NCBI GenBank assembly: GCA_050699035.1
Contig: JBOHDE010000001.1
Location: 13,512 to 77,511 of the forward strand
Reading direction: 5' to 3'
Length of the DNA: 64,000 nt
Origin: WHTB01 sp050699035
Lineage (GTDB): Bacteria > Actinomycetota > Actinomycetes > Propionibacteriales > Nocardioidaceae
The notes under the pieces are model-generated. The model was not told where the DNA came from. It saw only the letters and a program-made list of their open reading frames with translations, and made no database searches. Of this stretch, positions 25,837 to 33,209 are shown piece by piece. Each line of letters begins with the position of its first letter. Position 1 is the first letter of the stretch. Made by a program: the position numbers and the translations under genes.

Positions 25837-26386
25837 CCTGGTGGCCTGGTGCCTGCACTCACCGGGCCGGCTGGCCGCCGTCGGGTTGACCGCCGCGGCC
25901 GTGGTCGTCGGTGTGGTGCTGGTCGCGGGTACGACGGACCAGCCCGCGACGGCCGACCAGGCCGACCGCCCAAGTGGTCCCCCGACTGCCACCGCGTCGA
26001 GCAGCGTGCTGGTGCCGCCTCCGGCGTCGGCGGGCGAGGGTGCTCCCCGTCCGGACGAGACGGCGCCGGCCGGGCGGTCGGCCGCCGAGCCGGCTGCCGA
26101 GAAGTTCCTCGCGCACTACCTGGTCGGGACGACGCCACCGGTGCTGGAGTCGTGGCGGGCCGCGGTGCAGCCGCTGGTGACGCCGTCGTTGTGGCGAGGG
26201 CTGCAGCACACCGACCCGTCGGCGCTGCCCCGCGGCAGCGTCGAGGAGCTCGAGGTCGACGCGGCCGGGGCGTTCGGGGCAGAGATCTTGGCCCACCTGT
26301 CCGACGACACCACGCTCGCGCTGTCGCTGGTGTGGGAGCAGGGCGGCTGGCGGGTCGCCGACGTCCAACCGGCGGATCCGTCATGA
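25826..26386 (+). CDS. VirB8/TcpC-like single-pass protein
   Basis: 186 aa from ATG at 25826. One helix near the N-terminus (LAAVGLTAAAVVVGVVLVAG), a Pro/Ala/Ser linker (~40-85), then a compact C-terminal domain (~90-185) beginning AAEKFLAHYLVGTTPPVLES and ending SLVWEQGGWRVADVQPADPS. That domain plan fits the NTF2-like fold of VirB8/TcpC, which scaffolds Gram-positive type IV channels. The fold is inferred from size and position. The stop overlaps the next ATG (ATGA). Confidence 0.6.
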   Translation: MLHDLVAWCLHSPGRLAAVGLTAAAVVVGVVLVAGTTDQPATADQADRPSGPPTATASSSVLVPPPASAGEGAPRPDETAPAGRSAAEPAAEKFLAHYLVGTTPPVLESWRAAVQPLVTPSLWRGLQHTDPSALPRGSVEELEVDAAGAFGAEILAHLSDDTTLALSLVWEQGGWRVADVQPADPS

Positions 26387-27393
26387 GCCGCGCGCTCAAG
26401 GTCACCGTCGTGCTGGCGTTGCTCGGCGGACTCGCCCTGGTCGGGATGACGGTCATGCTGATGGCGATGGTGGTCACCGGTGCCGACACCGAGGCATCGG
26501 CCGGCCAGTCGACCACCGCCTGCAGCCTCGAGGCGTCCGGCGCACAGGTCGAGGACCTCGACGAGGAACAGGTCGAGAACGCCCGCACGCTGATCGCGGT
26601 CGGCAAGGACACCGGCGTCCCACCGCGCGGATGGACGATCGCGATCGCGGTCGCCCTCCAGGAGTCCGGCATGCGCAACCTCGACTTCGGCGACCGCGAC
26701 TCGCTGGGGATGATGCAGCAACGCCCGTCGTCCGGATGGGGGACGCCGGACCAGGTCCAGGACCCTGCGTACGCCGCCCGCGCGTTCTACGGCGGCCCGG
26801 GGTCGCCGACGAAGAACCCCGGTCTGCTGTCGATCTCCGGCTGGGAGCAGATGCCGCTGTGGGAGGCGTCGCAGTCCGTGCAGCGGTCGGCGTTCCCGAT
26901 GGCGTACGCCCAGCACGAGTCGCTGGCCACCTCGCTGGTCAAGACGCTGTCCGGTGAGACGTCTGGATGCGCCGAGCTCGCGCGCGGACCGTGGCAGCTG
27001 CCGGTGCAGGGGACCTATCGGCTGACCTCGACGTTCGGCCCGCGGACCTCGCCCACGCGAGGGGGTGCCGACATGCACACCGGTGAGGACTTCGCGGCAC
27101 CGACCGGGACCGTGGTCCTCGCCGTGTCGAGCGGCCGGGTGTCGTTCACCGGGGTGGACGGCGGCTATGGCAACCTGGTGCGGGTCACGCATGCCGACGG
27201 TGTCGAGTCGTGGTACGCCCACCTGTCCAAGATCGACGTCCGCGTCGGCGACGAGGTCGCGGCCGGCATGCCGATCGGGGCGGTGGGGTCGACCGGGAAC
27301 TCCACCGGCCCGCACCTGCACCTGGAGATCCGGATCGACAGCTTGCCGAGCCCGCCGCTGGACTGGCTGCGGCGGAAAGGTCTTGAGCCGTGA
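26383..27393 (+). CDS. SLT + M23 dual muralidase, VirB1-like
   Basis: 336 aa. One N-terminal helix (VTVVLALLGGLALVGMTVML) anchors it. A lytic-transglycosylase-like domain follows (~60-165) with the catalytic-Glu motif VALQESGMRNL and SLGMMQQRPSSGWG. A peptidase M23 domain follows (~200-330) with zinc ligands in HTGEDFAAPTGT and HLHLEIR. It would cut glycan strands and peptide bridges, making a hole for the apparatus. Two-domain wall hydrolases are usual in Gram-positive conjugation. It couples by GTGA to the next gene. Confidence 0.9.
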   Translation: MSRALKVTVVLALLGGLALVGMTVMLMAMVVTGADTEASAGQSTTACSLEASGAQVEDLDEEQVENARTLIAVGKDTGVPPRGWTIAIAVALQESGMRNLDFGDRDSLGMMQQRPSSGWGTPDQVQDPAYAARAFYGGPGSPTKNPGLLSISGWEQMPLWEASQSVQRSAFPMAYAQHESLATSLVKTLSGETSGCAELARGPWQLPVQGTYRLTSTFGPRTSPTRGGADMHTGEDFAAPTGTVVLAVSSGRVSFTGVDGGYGNLVRVTHADGVESWYAHLSKIDVRVGDEVAAGMPIGAVGSTGNSTGPHLHLEIRIDSLPSPPLDWLRRKGLEP

Positions 27394-27662
27394 GCGAGCC
27401 GCACTACCCGTTCTTCGGAGTGCCGCCCGCCCGTCAGCCGCGCCCTGCCGCCGAGGAGCCCGCGCTCCGTGGCAAGCGGGTCGTGCTGTCGATGCCCGAC
27501 GGTTTCGTGTACGACATGCGGGCGGCCAGCGAGCGCTACGAGAACGGTGACGCGAAGACCGTCATCGACATCGTCAGCGAGGAAGAGTGGTACCGGTGGA
27601 TGTTCACCCACCAGCAGCCGAAGCGGCAGCCCTTTCCGGTCGGCCTGGTCTGGGTCGAGTGA
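27390..27662 (+). CDS. Uncharacterised 90-aa protein, last gene of the transfer-like operon
   Basis: GTG start overlapping the previous stop. No signal peptide or membrane helix. Residues ~25-75 form a hydrophilic domain (RVVLSMPDGFVYDMRAASE, then ENGDAKTVIDIVSEEEWYRW). I recognise no family. Its place at the end of a start-stop-coupled operon suggests a cytoplasmic accessory or regulatory factor of the apparatus. Confidence 0.7.
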   Translation: MSEPHYPFFGVPPARQPRPAAEEPALRGKRVVLSMPDGFVYDMRAASERYENGDAKTVIDIVSEEEWYRWMFTHQQPKRQPFPVGLVWVE

Positions 27663-27669
27663 CCGCTCC

Positions 27670-27940
27670 TTCGCGCCGAGGCTGCGCGAATGTCGTACCC
27701 CTTCGCGCCGAGGTTGCGCGAATGTTCCACGGCGCCCCGACATAGGCGCAACCTCGACGGGAGATGTCGCGAACACATGTCGGCCAGCGACGATCCGGAC
27801 CGATCTAGTCGTGGCCGGCGGGTTCCCGGACCCGGGTGCGGCGCCAGCGGCCCGGATACTCGCGCCGAGGTTGCGCGAATGCAGACATACGCGCAACCTC
27901 GGCGTGAAGAATCCCGACCTACGCGCAACCTCGACGGGAG
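27670..27940. repeat. Cluster of six family B units
   Basis: Copies at 27670-27687, 27702-27719 and 27860-27876 read minus; copies at 27746-27762, 27891-27907 and 27923-27940 read plus. Units at 27860 and 27891 are inverted around a 14-nt loop and form a ~16-bp stem, and those at 27702 and 27746 are a looser pair. Plus copies carry CATA or CTAC just before, and minus copies have GAATG after. No coding sequence is present in this ~290-bp spacer. Confidence 0.9.
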
Positions 27941-27954
27941 ATGTCGGCGGGGCG

Positions 27955-28302
27955 TCAGCTCTGCAGCACGGCGGCCAGCGAGTCGAGGGCGCCCGGCACC
28001 AGGCTGTAGAACGACCAGACGCCCCGCTTCTCCCGGTTCAGCAGCCCGGCGTCGACCAGGATCTTCAGGTGGTGTGACACGGTGGGCTGGCTGAGGCCGA
28101 CCGGCTCGGTCAGGTCGCAGACGCAGGCCTCCTGACCCTCGTACGCCGCGACCAAGGACAGCAGTCGCAGCCGGGTGGGGTCGGCGATTGCCTTCACCCG
28201 GCCGGCCAGCACGACCGCGGCCTCGGCGCCGAGTGGCTCGCGGGTCAGCGGCGCGCAGCAGTCGACGAGGCCGGTCACGGGTTCGAGCTGCAAGGTCGTC
28301 AT
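27955..28302 (-). CDS. arsR: ArsR/SmtB family arsenic-responsive repressor
   Basis: 115 aa from ATG at 28302. A winged helix with recognition region GLSQPTVSHHLKILVDAG follows the metal site AYEGQEACVCDLTEPVG, whose two Cys (CVC) sit at the start of the recognition-helix pair as in ArsR sensors of As(III). An extra DCCAP pair near the N-terminus (residues ~14-16) may help bind metal. It is divergent from arsM; two 18-bp operators lie between the genes. Confidence 0.93.
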   Translation of the reverse strand: MTTLQLEPVTGLVDCCAPLTREPLGAEAAVVLAGRVKAIADPTRLRLLSLVAAYEGQEACVCDLTEPVGLSQPTVSHHLKILVDAGLLNREKRGVWSFYSLVPGALDSLAAVLQS

Positions 28303-28321
28303 CTGACCAGTATGCCTCGTG

Positions 28322-28339
28322 CATTGACAACCATCGATG
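28322..28339. promoter_or_regulatory. ArsR operator, arsR-proximal (O2)
   Basis: CATTGACAACCATCGATG, a dyad with half-sites CAT-GA and TCGATG, lying 20 bp before arsR. It matches the reverse complement of the arsM-proximal site (CATCGACAATCTTCGATG) in 14 of 18 bases. Confidence 0.75.
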
Positions 28340-28357
28340 CCCATGCTCAGGTAGAGA

Positions 28358-28375
28358 CATCGAAGATTGTCGATG
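28358..28375. promoter_or_regulatory. ArsR operator, arsM-proximal (O1)
   Basis: CATCGAAGATTGTCGATG, an inverted repeat ACATCGA-agattg-TCGATGT when extended by one base on each side, 16 bp before the arsM start codon. Confidence 0.8.
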
Positions 28376-28391
28376 TGAGGAGTGCAGGGAT

Positions 28392-29159
28392 ATGACCGCA
28401 GCGGAGGTACGTGAGGACGTGCGGGCCCGGTACGCAGCAGCGGCGCGCCAGGCCGCCGACGGTCAGGGCTGTTGTGACAGCTCGTGCTGCGGAGGGAGCG
28501 CGGTCGACATCCGGTTCGGCGCCGGGCTGTACGCCGCGGCCGAGACCGACGACGTCCCGGCGGAGGCTCTGCTGGCCAGCCTCGGGTGCGGCAACCCGAT
28601 GGCCGTCGCCGACCTGAAGGACGGCGAGCGGGTGCTCGACCTCGGGTCGGGTGGCGGCATCGACGTACTCCTGTCCGCGAAGCGGGTCGGGGCCGGCGGT
28701 TTCGCCTACGGACTGGACATGACCGACGAGATGCTCGACCTGGCGCGGACGAACGCCGCCAAGGCCGGCGCGGAGAACGTCGCTTTCGTGAAGGGGACGA
28801 TCGAGGACGTGCCACTGCCGGATGCCGCCGTCGACGTCGTGATCTCCAACTGTGTGGTCAACCTGTCCACCGACAAGCCCGCTGTGCTGGCCGAGATGTT
28901 CCGGGTGCTGGTGCCCGGCGGGCGGATCGGGATCTCCGACGTGGTCGCCGAGGACCACCTCACCCCTGAGCAGCGGGCCGAGCGAGGCTCGTACGTCGGC
29001 TGTATCGCCGGTGCGCTGTCCCGGGCGGAGTACCTCGACGGGCTGGCTGCGGCCGGGTTCGTCGACACCGAGGTGACGTTCACGCACGAAGCGGCCGACA
29101 GCATGCATGCCGCGATCGTCCGGGCGACCAAGCCCGCCGGGCCAGATACGACTGGCTGA
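28392..29159 (+). CDS. arsM: Arsenite S-adenosylmethionine methyltransferase
   Basis: 255 aa. The SAM-binding Rossmann domain has DLGSGGGIDVLLSA. Conserved cysteines for As(III) are C66 (SLGCGNP), C154 (ISNCVVNL) and C204 (YVGCIAG); the N-terminus has two CC pairs (C27-C28, C32-C33). It methylates arsenite to volatile or less toxic forms in the cytoplasm. Divergent from arsR, with the O1 site just upstream; no arsenite efflux or arsenate reductase gene is near, so methylation is the only local detoxification. Confidence 0.93.
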   Translation: MTAAEVREDVRARYAAAARQAADGQGCCDSSCCGGSAVDIRFGAGLYAAAETDDVPAEALLASLGCGNPMAVADLKDGERVLDLGSGGGIDVLLSAKRVGAGGFAYGLDMTDEMLDLARTNAAKAGAENVAFVKGTIEDVPLPDAAVDVVISNCVVNLSTDKPAVLAEMFRVLVPGGRIGISDVVAEDHLTPEQRAERGSYVGCIAGALSRAEYLDGLAAAGFVDTEVTFTHEAADSMHAAIVRATKPAGPDTTG

Positions 29160-29243
29160 CGGGAGTCCTCGTCGGCCGGAACACGACATCGCGGTCCGAC
29201 GGCGGTCGGTGAGCAGCACTTCGTTCACGTCGCGGCGATGCTG

Positions 29244-29313
29244 CCGCCACCTGGTGGCGGCCAGCCACAGGTGTCAGACGAAGAGTGCGGAATAGCGCAC
29301 GAATTGTCTGACA
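29244..29313. repeat. Hairpin after arsM and family D element
   Basis: CCGCCAC-ctg-GTGGCGG at 29244-29260 is a tight stem-loop that could terminate arsM. Just after it lies a 42-nt TGTCAGAC ... GTCTGACA element (29272-29313) with an inner stem GTGCG-gaatag-CGCAC. A second 42-nt element with the same ends lies at 56337-56378. Confidence 0.75.
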
Positions 29314-29338
29314 GCTGCGAGCGGGATGAGCGGCGGGC

Positions 29339-31087
29339 TCAGTCCCGGGTCGCGAGGAACTGGGTGGCCGCCAGCTCGCCGTAGAGCGGGTCGGCCGCCA
29401 CCAGCTCCTGATGCGTCCCGACGGACCTGATCTCGCCCGCGTCCATCACGATGATCCGGTCCGCCGTGGTGACGGTCGACAGCCGGTGCGCGACCACCAG
29501 CACGGTCGTCGTCGCGGCGATGTCGGCGATCGTCTCGCGGAGCGCGGACTCGTTGACGGCGTCGAGCTGTGAGGTCGCCTCGTCCAACAGCAGCAGCCGG
29601 GGCTCGCGCAACAAGGCGCGGGCCACGGCCACCCGCTGGCGCTCCCCGCCCGACAGTTTCACCCCGCGGTGGCCGACCGTCGTGTCGAGCCCGGCGGGCA
29701 GGGCCGCGACCATGCTGTCGAGCCTGGTGGTACGGAGGGCCTGGGCCAGTTGCTCGTCGGTCGCGTCGGGAGCGCCGAAACGGAGGTTCTCCGCCAGCGT
29801 GCCGGACAGCACCGGCGCGTCCTGCTCGACGTACCCGATGGCTGCTCGGAGCCGCGCCAACGGCCACTGCGCCACGTCTGTCCCGTCGACCAGGAGATGA
29901 CCGGCCTCCACGTCGTAGAACCGCTCGAGCAGCGAGAACACGGTCGTTTTCCCGGCGCCGGACGGGCCGACGATAGCGGTCATCCCGCCCGCTGGCAGGC
30001 AGAAGCTGACCTGACGGTGCACCAGTGGCAGGCCGACCCGGTAGCGGAAGTCGACCCGGCGGAACTCCACAGTGGCCGGCCCGGTGCGCACCGGGAAGAC
30101 CGCGGCGTGAGGCGGGTCGGCCTCGACCGGGAGACGCTGGACCTCCAGGATCCGGGTGACCGCGGCCGCGCCGCTCTGGTACTCGGTGACCGCGCCGCTG
30201 ACCGCATTCGCGGGCGGCATCAGGTAGTAGATGTAGAGCAGGAACGCCACCAGGGTCGCGACGTCGATCTGTCCGGCGGCGACCCGGCCGCCGCCGACGC
30301 TGAGCACGGCGAGGAAGGCGCCCTGCACGGCGAGTCCGGCGGTGTTGCCGGCCAGCGCCGACCACTTGGCGGCCCGGATCGAGGCGGCGAAGGAGGTCGA
30401 GGCGGCGTGGTGCAGGCGCGCCGTCTCGCGGGCCTCGGCGCCCGACGCCTTCACCGTGCGGAACGCGCCGAACACCCGCTCGAGCACCGCGCCGAGGGCA
30501 CCGACGGCCTCCCGGGCGTGCCGGGCGGCCCGACCGATCCGCGGCACGACGAACCCGATGACGACCACCGCGGCGGCCAGTGCCGCCAGGGTCACCAGGA
30601 ACAGCACCGGGTCGAGGAAGCCCATCATGGCGAGCGTGGCGACCAGTGTGATCGACCCGGTCACGCCGCCGACGAAGGTGTCGGTCACGACGCCGCGCAG
30701 CATGTCGGCGTCGGCGGTGACCCGTGTCATCAGGTCGCCCGGCTCGGTCTCCTCCACCGCGAACAGCCGCAGCCGGAGCAGCCGCTCGACCAGCAGGTGC
30801 CTGGCGTCGAGCACGACCGACTCCGCCGCGCGTTCGAGTACGTACGACCCGGTCGCCCCGATCCCCGCGTTGGCGAGCACCAGCGCGCTCATGGCCAGGA
30901 TCAGTCCGCCCACCGGCCGGTCCGCGCCGAGGCGTCCGATCAGCTCCCGTACGACGAGTGGCAAGGCCAGGCCGGTCGCGGCGGTGGCCAGGCTGAGGAC
31001 CGCACCCGCGATCAGGGCGGGCAGGTGCGGCCGCAGGTACACCACCATCGCGGCCGCGGGTGATACTCGTACGGCCGCCGGGGTCAT
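29339..31087 (-). CDS. ABC exporter, fused permease-ATPase
   Basis: 582 aa from ATG at 31087. Six helices in the N-terminal half (residues ~15-300), ATPase in the C-terminal half with Walker [11 protein letters not shown], signature [10 protein letters not shown], Walker [13 protein letters not shown] and the H-loop VVAHRLST. A homodimeric or heterodimeric exporter of the multidrug/lipid type. It is the last gene of a three-gene operon with a 4-bp overlap (ATGA). The operon's MerR-like promoter suggests a metal or drug-stress role. Confidence 0.93.
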   Translation of the reverse strand: MTPAAVRVSPAAAMVVYLRPHLPALIAGAVLSLATAATGLALPLVVRELIGRLGADRPVGGLILAMSALVLANAGIGATGSYVLERAAESVVLDARHLLVERLLRLRLFAVEETEPGDLMTRVTADADMLRGVVTDTFVGGVTGSITLVATLAMMGFLDPVLFLVTLAALAAAVVVIGFVVPRIGRAARHAREAVGALGAVLERVFGAFRTVKASGAEARETARLHHAASTSFAASIRAAKWSALAGNTAGLAVQGAFLAVLSVGGGRVAAGQIDVATLVAFLLYIYYLMPPANAVSGAVTEYQSGAAAVTRILEVQRLPVEADPPHAAVFPVRTGPATVEFRRVDFRYRVGLPLVHRQVSFCLPAGGMTAIVGPSGAGKTTVFSLLERFYDVEAGHLLVDGTDVAQWPLARLRAAIGYVEQDAPVLSGTLAENLRFGAPDATDEQLAQALRTTRLDSMVAALPAGLDTTVGHRGVKLSGGERQRVAVARALLREPRLLLLDEATSQLDAVNESALRETIADIAATTTVLVVAHRLSTVTTADRIIVMDAGEIRSVGTHQELVAADPLYGELAATQFLATRD

Positions 31088-31560
31088 GGGGTCTCGACGT
31101 ACTCGGACCGGTCGACAGGTGAGTACAGGGGGCACCAGATCGCGTCCCGTCGCCGCAGGACGAGGTTCGGCAGGGCGAGCACCTCGCAGCCGTCGTACCC
31201 GCGGGCCGACGCCAACAGCATGGAGAGCCCGAAGAACACGAAGATGCTCCCCCCGTCGACCGGGGTGACGAAGGTGAGCGCCGTGCCGACCACGACCACG
31301 GTCAGGATGACCACGGCCGCGACGGCGATCTGGGTGCCGGACCAGGCGGCGCGGGCGCGTGCCTTCGTCGCCGTCGAGCCCAGGACTGCGTTGATGCCCA
31401 GTGCGGCGGCAACGGCCACAGCGGGCAACACGACGAGGGCGGCGGCGAGGTCCCACGACCCGACGCCCATCGTCGCGACCGCGAACACCGTGATCGCGAC
31501 GCCGATGACGGCCCGGGCGGCGGTCCCGACCGGTCCGATGGTGCGGTCAGTCGTGGTCAT
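31084..31560 (-). CDS. Uncharacterised four-helix membrane protein
   Basis: 158 aa. About four helices ([76 protein letters not shown]) and a cytoplasmic tail with one Cys in CEVLALP and one in IWCPLY. I recognise no family. It overlaps both operon neighbours (14 bp upstream, 4 bp downstream), so it is translated with them. It may be a transport or thiol-exchange partner for the ABC exporter. Confidence 0.75.
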   Translation of the reverse strand: MTTTDRTIGPVGTAARAVIGVAITVFAVATMGVGSWDLAAALVVLPAVAVAAALGINAVLGSTATKARARAAWSGTQIAVAAVVILTVVVVGTALTFVTPVDGGSIFVFFGLSMLLASARGYDGCEVLALPNLVLRRRDAIWCPLYSPVDRSEYVETP

Positions 31561-31837
31561 GGCGTACCCCCTGGTGTCGTTCGAGAGCGATGCAGATCTG
31601 GGCCGCGCTCGGCAGGTCGAGCCGGCAGCCCGAGCCGGCGCTGATCGCGGTGTCCAAGACGTCGGCGCCGTCGACCGTCAGGGTCGGTGACAGCACGCCG
31701 CCGTCGCGGTGCTCGCGGAGGTCCCAGGCGCCGACGGCCCGTTGCAGGCAGGCGAGCAGCCGCTGCCGCACCAGCGGCGCGTTGGGGCAGTCGTGGTCGT
31801 ACCAGAGGTCGATCCGCGTCGGGCTGAGCGGCTCCAT
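31547..31837 (-). CDS. Small thioredoxin-fold-like protein, MerB-associated type
   Basis: 96 aa from ATG at 31837. The N-terminal part WYDHDCPNAPLVRQRLLACL resembles the small proteins (pattern Y-x-x-x-C-P-x-x) that accompany organomercurial lyase genes; the second half (VDGADVLDTAISAGSGCRLD) keeps a second Cys. A metal- or thiol-handling role is inferred, not proven. It is the first gene of the operon with the membrane protein and exporter, and starts ~8 bp from a MerR-like promoter. Confidence 0.65.
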   Translation of the reverse strand: MEPLSPTRIDLWYDHDCPNAPLVRQRLLACLQRAVGAWDLREHRDGGVLSPTLTVDGADVLDTAISAGSGCRLDLPSAAQICIALERHQGVRHDHD

Positions 31838-31844
31838 GCCCTGA

Positions 31845-31875
31845 CCGTAAACATTGCAGTGCGGTGCAAGGTCAA
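31845..31875 (-). promoter_or_regulatory. MerR-type promoter
   Basis: On the minus strand TTGACC (31875-31870) is separated by 18-19 bp from TTTACG/TTACGG (31851-31845). The spacer holds an inverted repeat TTGCA-ccgcac-TGCAA (31869-31854). An overlong spacer with a dyad between -35 and -10 is the hallmark of MerR-activated promoters. The -10 lies ~7-8 bases before the ATG, so the message may be leaderless. Confidence 0.6.
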
Positions 31876-32006
31876 GTGATGCCCAGCCCACCCCCACTCG
31901 CGGGGCGAAGAAGCGGCGGCGCCATGTCGAAACCCGCACGGCAGCTTCTACGTCCATAGTGAGAAGCGCATCGGGCGCATCGCCAGGTCCATCGAAAGGA
32001 AGCATC

Positions 32007-32372
32007 ATGTTCGAGCACACCAAGGCATTCAGCGGGTTCTCCGTGGACGACATCCCCGCGGCGAAGCAGTTCTACAGCGAGACGCTCGGTCTGCGAGTGT
32101 CCGAGGAGTACGGGATGCTCAGCCTGCACATCGCCGGCGACCGGGACACCCTGGTGTATCCCAAGGAGGACCACACACCGGCGTCGTTCACGATCCTCAA
32201 CTTTCCGGTCGACGACATCGACTCGGCCGTCGAGCAGCTCGCGGCCCGCGGGATCGTCTTCGAGAAGTACGACGGGGTCGACGACAAGGGGGTCATGCGC
32301 GAGTACGGACCGGCGATCGCCTGGTTCAAGGACCCGGCCGGCAACATCCTCTCCGTACTCCAGGAAGACTGA
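32007..32372 (+). CDS. VOC superfamily (glyoxalase-like) protein
   Basis: 121 aa, AAAGGAAG upstream. One betaalphabetabetabeta domain: [20 protein letters not shown] at the N-terminus, a second half [19 protein letters not shown], and the metal-proximal end [19 protein letters not shown]. Both duplicated half-motifs are intact, but the family covers dioxygenases, lyases and antibiotic-binding proteins, so activity cannot be assigned. Confidence 0.82.
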   Translation: MFEHTKAFSGFSVDDIPAAKQFYSETLGLRVSEEYGMLSLHIAGDRDTLVYPKEDHTPASFTILNFPVDDIDSAVEQLAARGIVFEKYDGVDDKGVMREYGPAIAWFKDPAGNILSVLQED

Positions 32373-32386
32373 GCGAGGGCGCGAAC

Positions 32387-32426
32387 GGTGACCGGGCCCG
32401 CTCGTCACGACCGGTCCCCGGTCACC
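32387..32426. terminator. Stem-loop between convergent genes
   Basis: GGTGACCGGG (32387-32396) pairs with CCCGGTCACC (32417-32426), a perfect 10-bp stem, between the VOC gene and the convergent HxlR gene. No T-run follows; it can serve both directions. Confidence 0.6.
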
Positions 32427-32428
32427 CG

Positions 32429-33103
32429 TCACCCGGTCGTTCGGGCGTCAGCCGGGCGGGGCGGGGCGAGGGCTTGCAGCAGGCGCTCGACCGCATCCGC
32501 GTCACCGGTGAGCGTGAGCTGCTCGCCGGCCGTCGCGTCGCTGAGTCGCCGGTAGTGCGTGACCAGGGACGCGAACGTCCGGGCGTCGGTCTCGATCACC
32601 GCGTCCGGCTCGGGTGCGTCGCCGCGGGCGACAGTGATGCGACGGTCAGCGACGCGGACGACGAAGATGTGCTCGTCAATGCGCAGCTCGTACGTGGCGT
32701 TCAGATCCCGGCTCGACTCCGGGTCGAAGCTGCTGCGCAGCGCGAGCATGAGTGCGTCGACGCTGGCTCCGGCGGTGAGATCCCGCAGCGGTGAGCGTCC
32801 ACCCCAGCGGGCGAGGTGGAGCAGGACCGGCTCGAGTTCGAGGCCCCACTCGGTGAGCTCATAGACCGAGGAGCCCGCGGGCGGGGCGAGTTTGCGGCGG
32901 CGCACGACCTCAGCCTGTTCGAGCTCACGAAGGCGCTGTGACAGCACGTTCGGACTTGCCTGCGGGAGTCCGGCGCGCAGGTCGGTGAACCGCTTCGGGC
33001 CGAGCAGCAGCTCGCGGACGATGAGCAGCGCCCAGCGTTCGCCGACGAGGTCCAGCGCATGTGCTGCGGAGCACGACTGGCGGTAGGTGCGTGTGGTCGC
33101 CAC
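32429..33103 (-). CDS. HxlR-family regulator with SCP2-like domain
   Basis: 224 aa. The winged helix of the HxlR family fills residues ~5-100 (YRQSCSAAHALDLVGERWAL, then RELLLGPKRFTDLRAGLPQ). A C-terminal domain (~125-215) resembles sterol-carrier/lipid-binding domains. Cys in QSCSA is a common redox-sensing position. It is divergent from the MFS pump and presumably represses it. Confidence 0.88.
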   Translation of the reverse strand: MATTRTYRQSCSAAHALDLVGERWALLIVRELLLGPKRFTDLRAGLPQASPNVLSQRLRELEQAEVVRRRKLAPPAGSSVYELTEWGLELEPVLLHLARWGGRSPLRDLTAGASVDALMLALRSSFDPESSRDLNATYELRIDEHIFVVRVADRRITVARGDAPEPDAVIETDARTFASLVTHYRRLSDATAGEQLTLTGDADAVERLLQALAPPRPADARTTG

Positions 33104-33124
33104 ATCCGTAGCCTATCAGTGGCG

Positions 33125-33175
33125 ATCCTAGTCTTGAGATTCATGATTGCTTGTTAGGACTAGTAAGTATTAGTC
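33125..33175. promoter_or_regulatory. HxlR/MFS divergent control region with TAGTC repeats
   Basis: Three copies of TAGTC/GACTA occur within 50 bp (near 33129, 33158 and 33171), two forming an inverted repeat ACTA-gtaagtat-TAGT at 33159-33174. Distinctly AT-rich. It is the natural site for the HxlR dimer. Confidence 0.5.
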
Positions 33176-33209
33176 TGCAACCAACACGAGTGTGGGGTGG
33201 AGGCGCGGC

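Noticed and set aside
20778..27662. Complete integrative conjugative element or prophage
   Set aside because: No integrase, relaxase, replication gene, att repeats or phage structural genes around it.
27670..27940. CRISPR-like array
   Set aside because: Repeats are in both orientations, differ in sequence and are irregularly spaced; no cas genes in the window.
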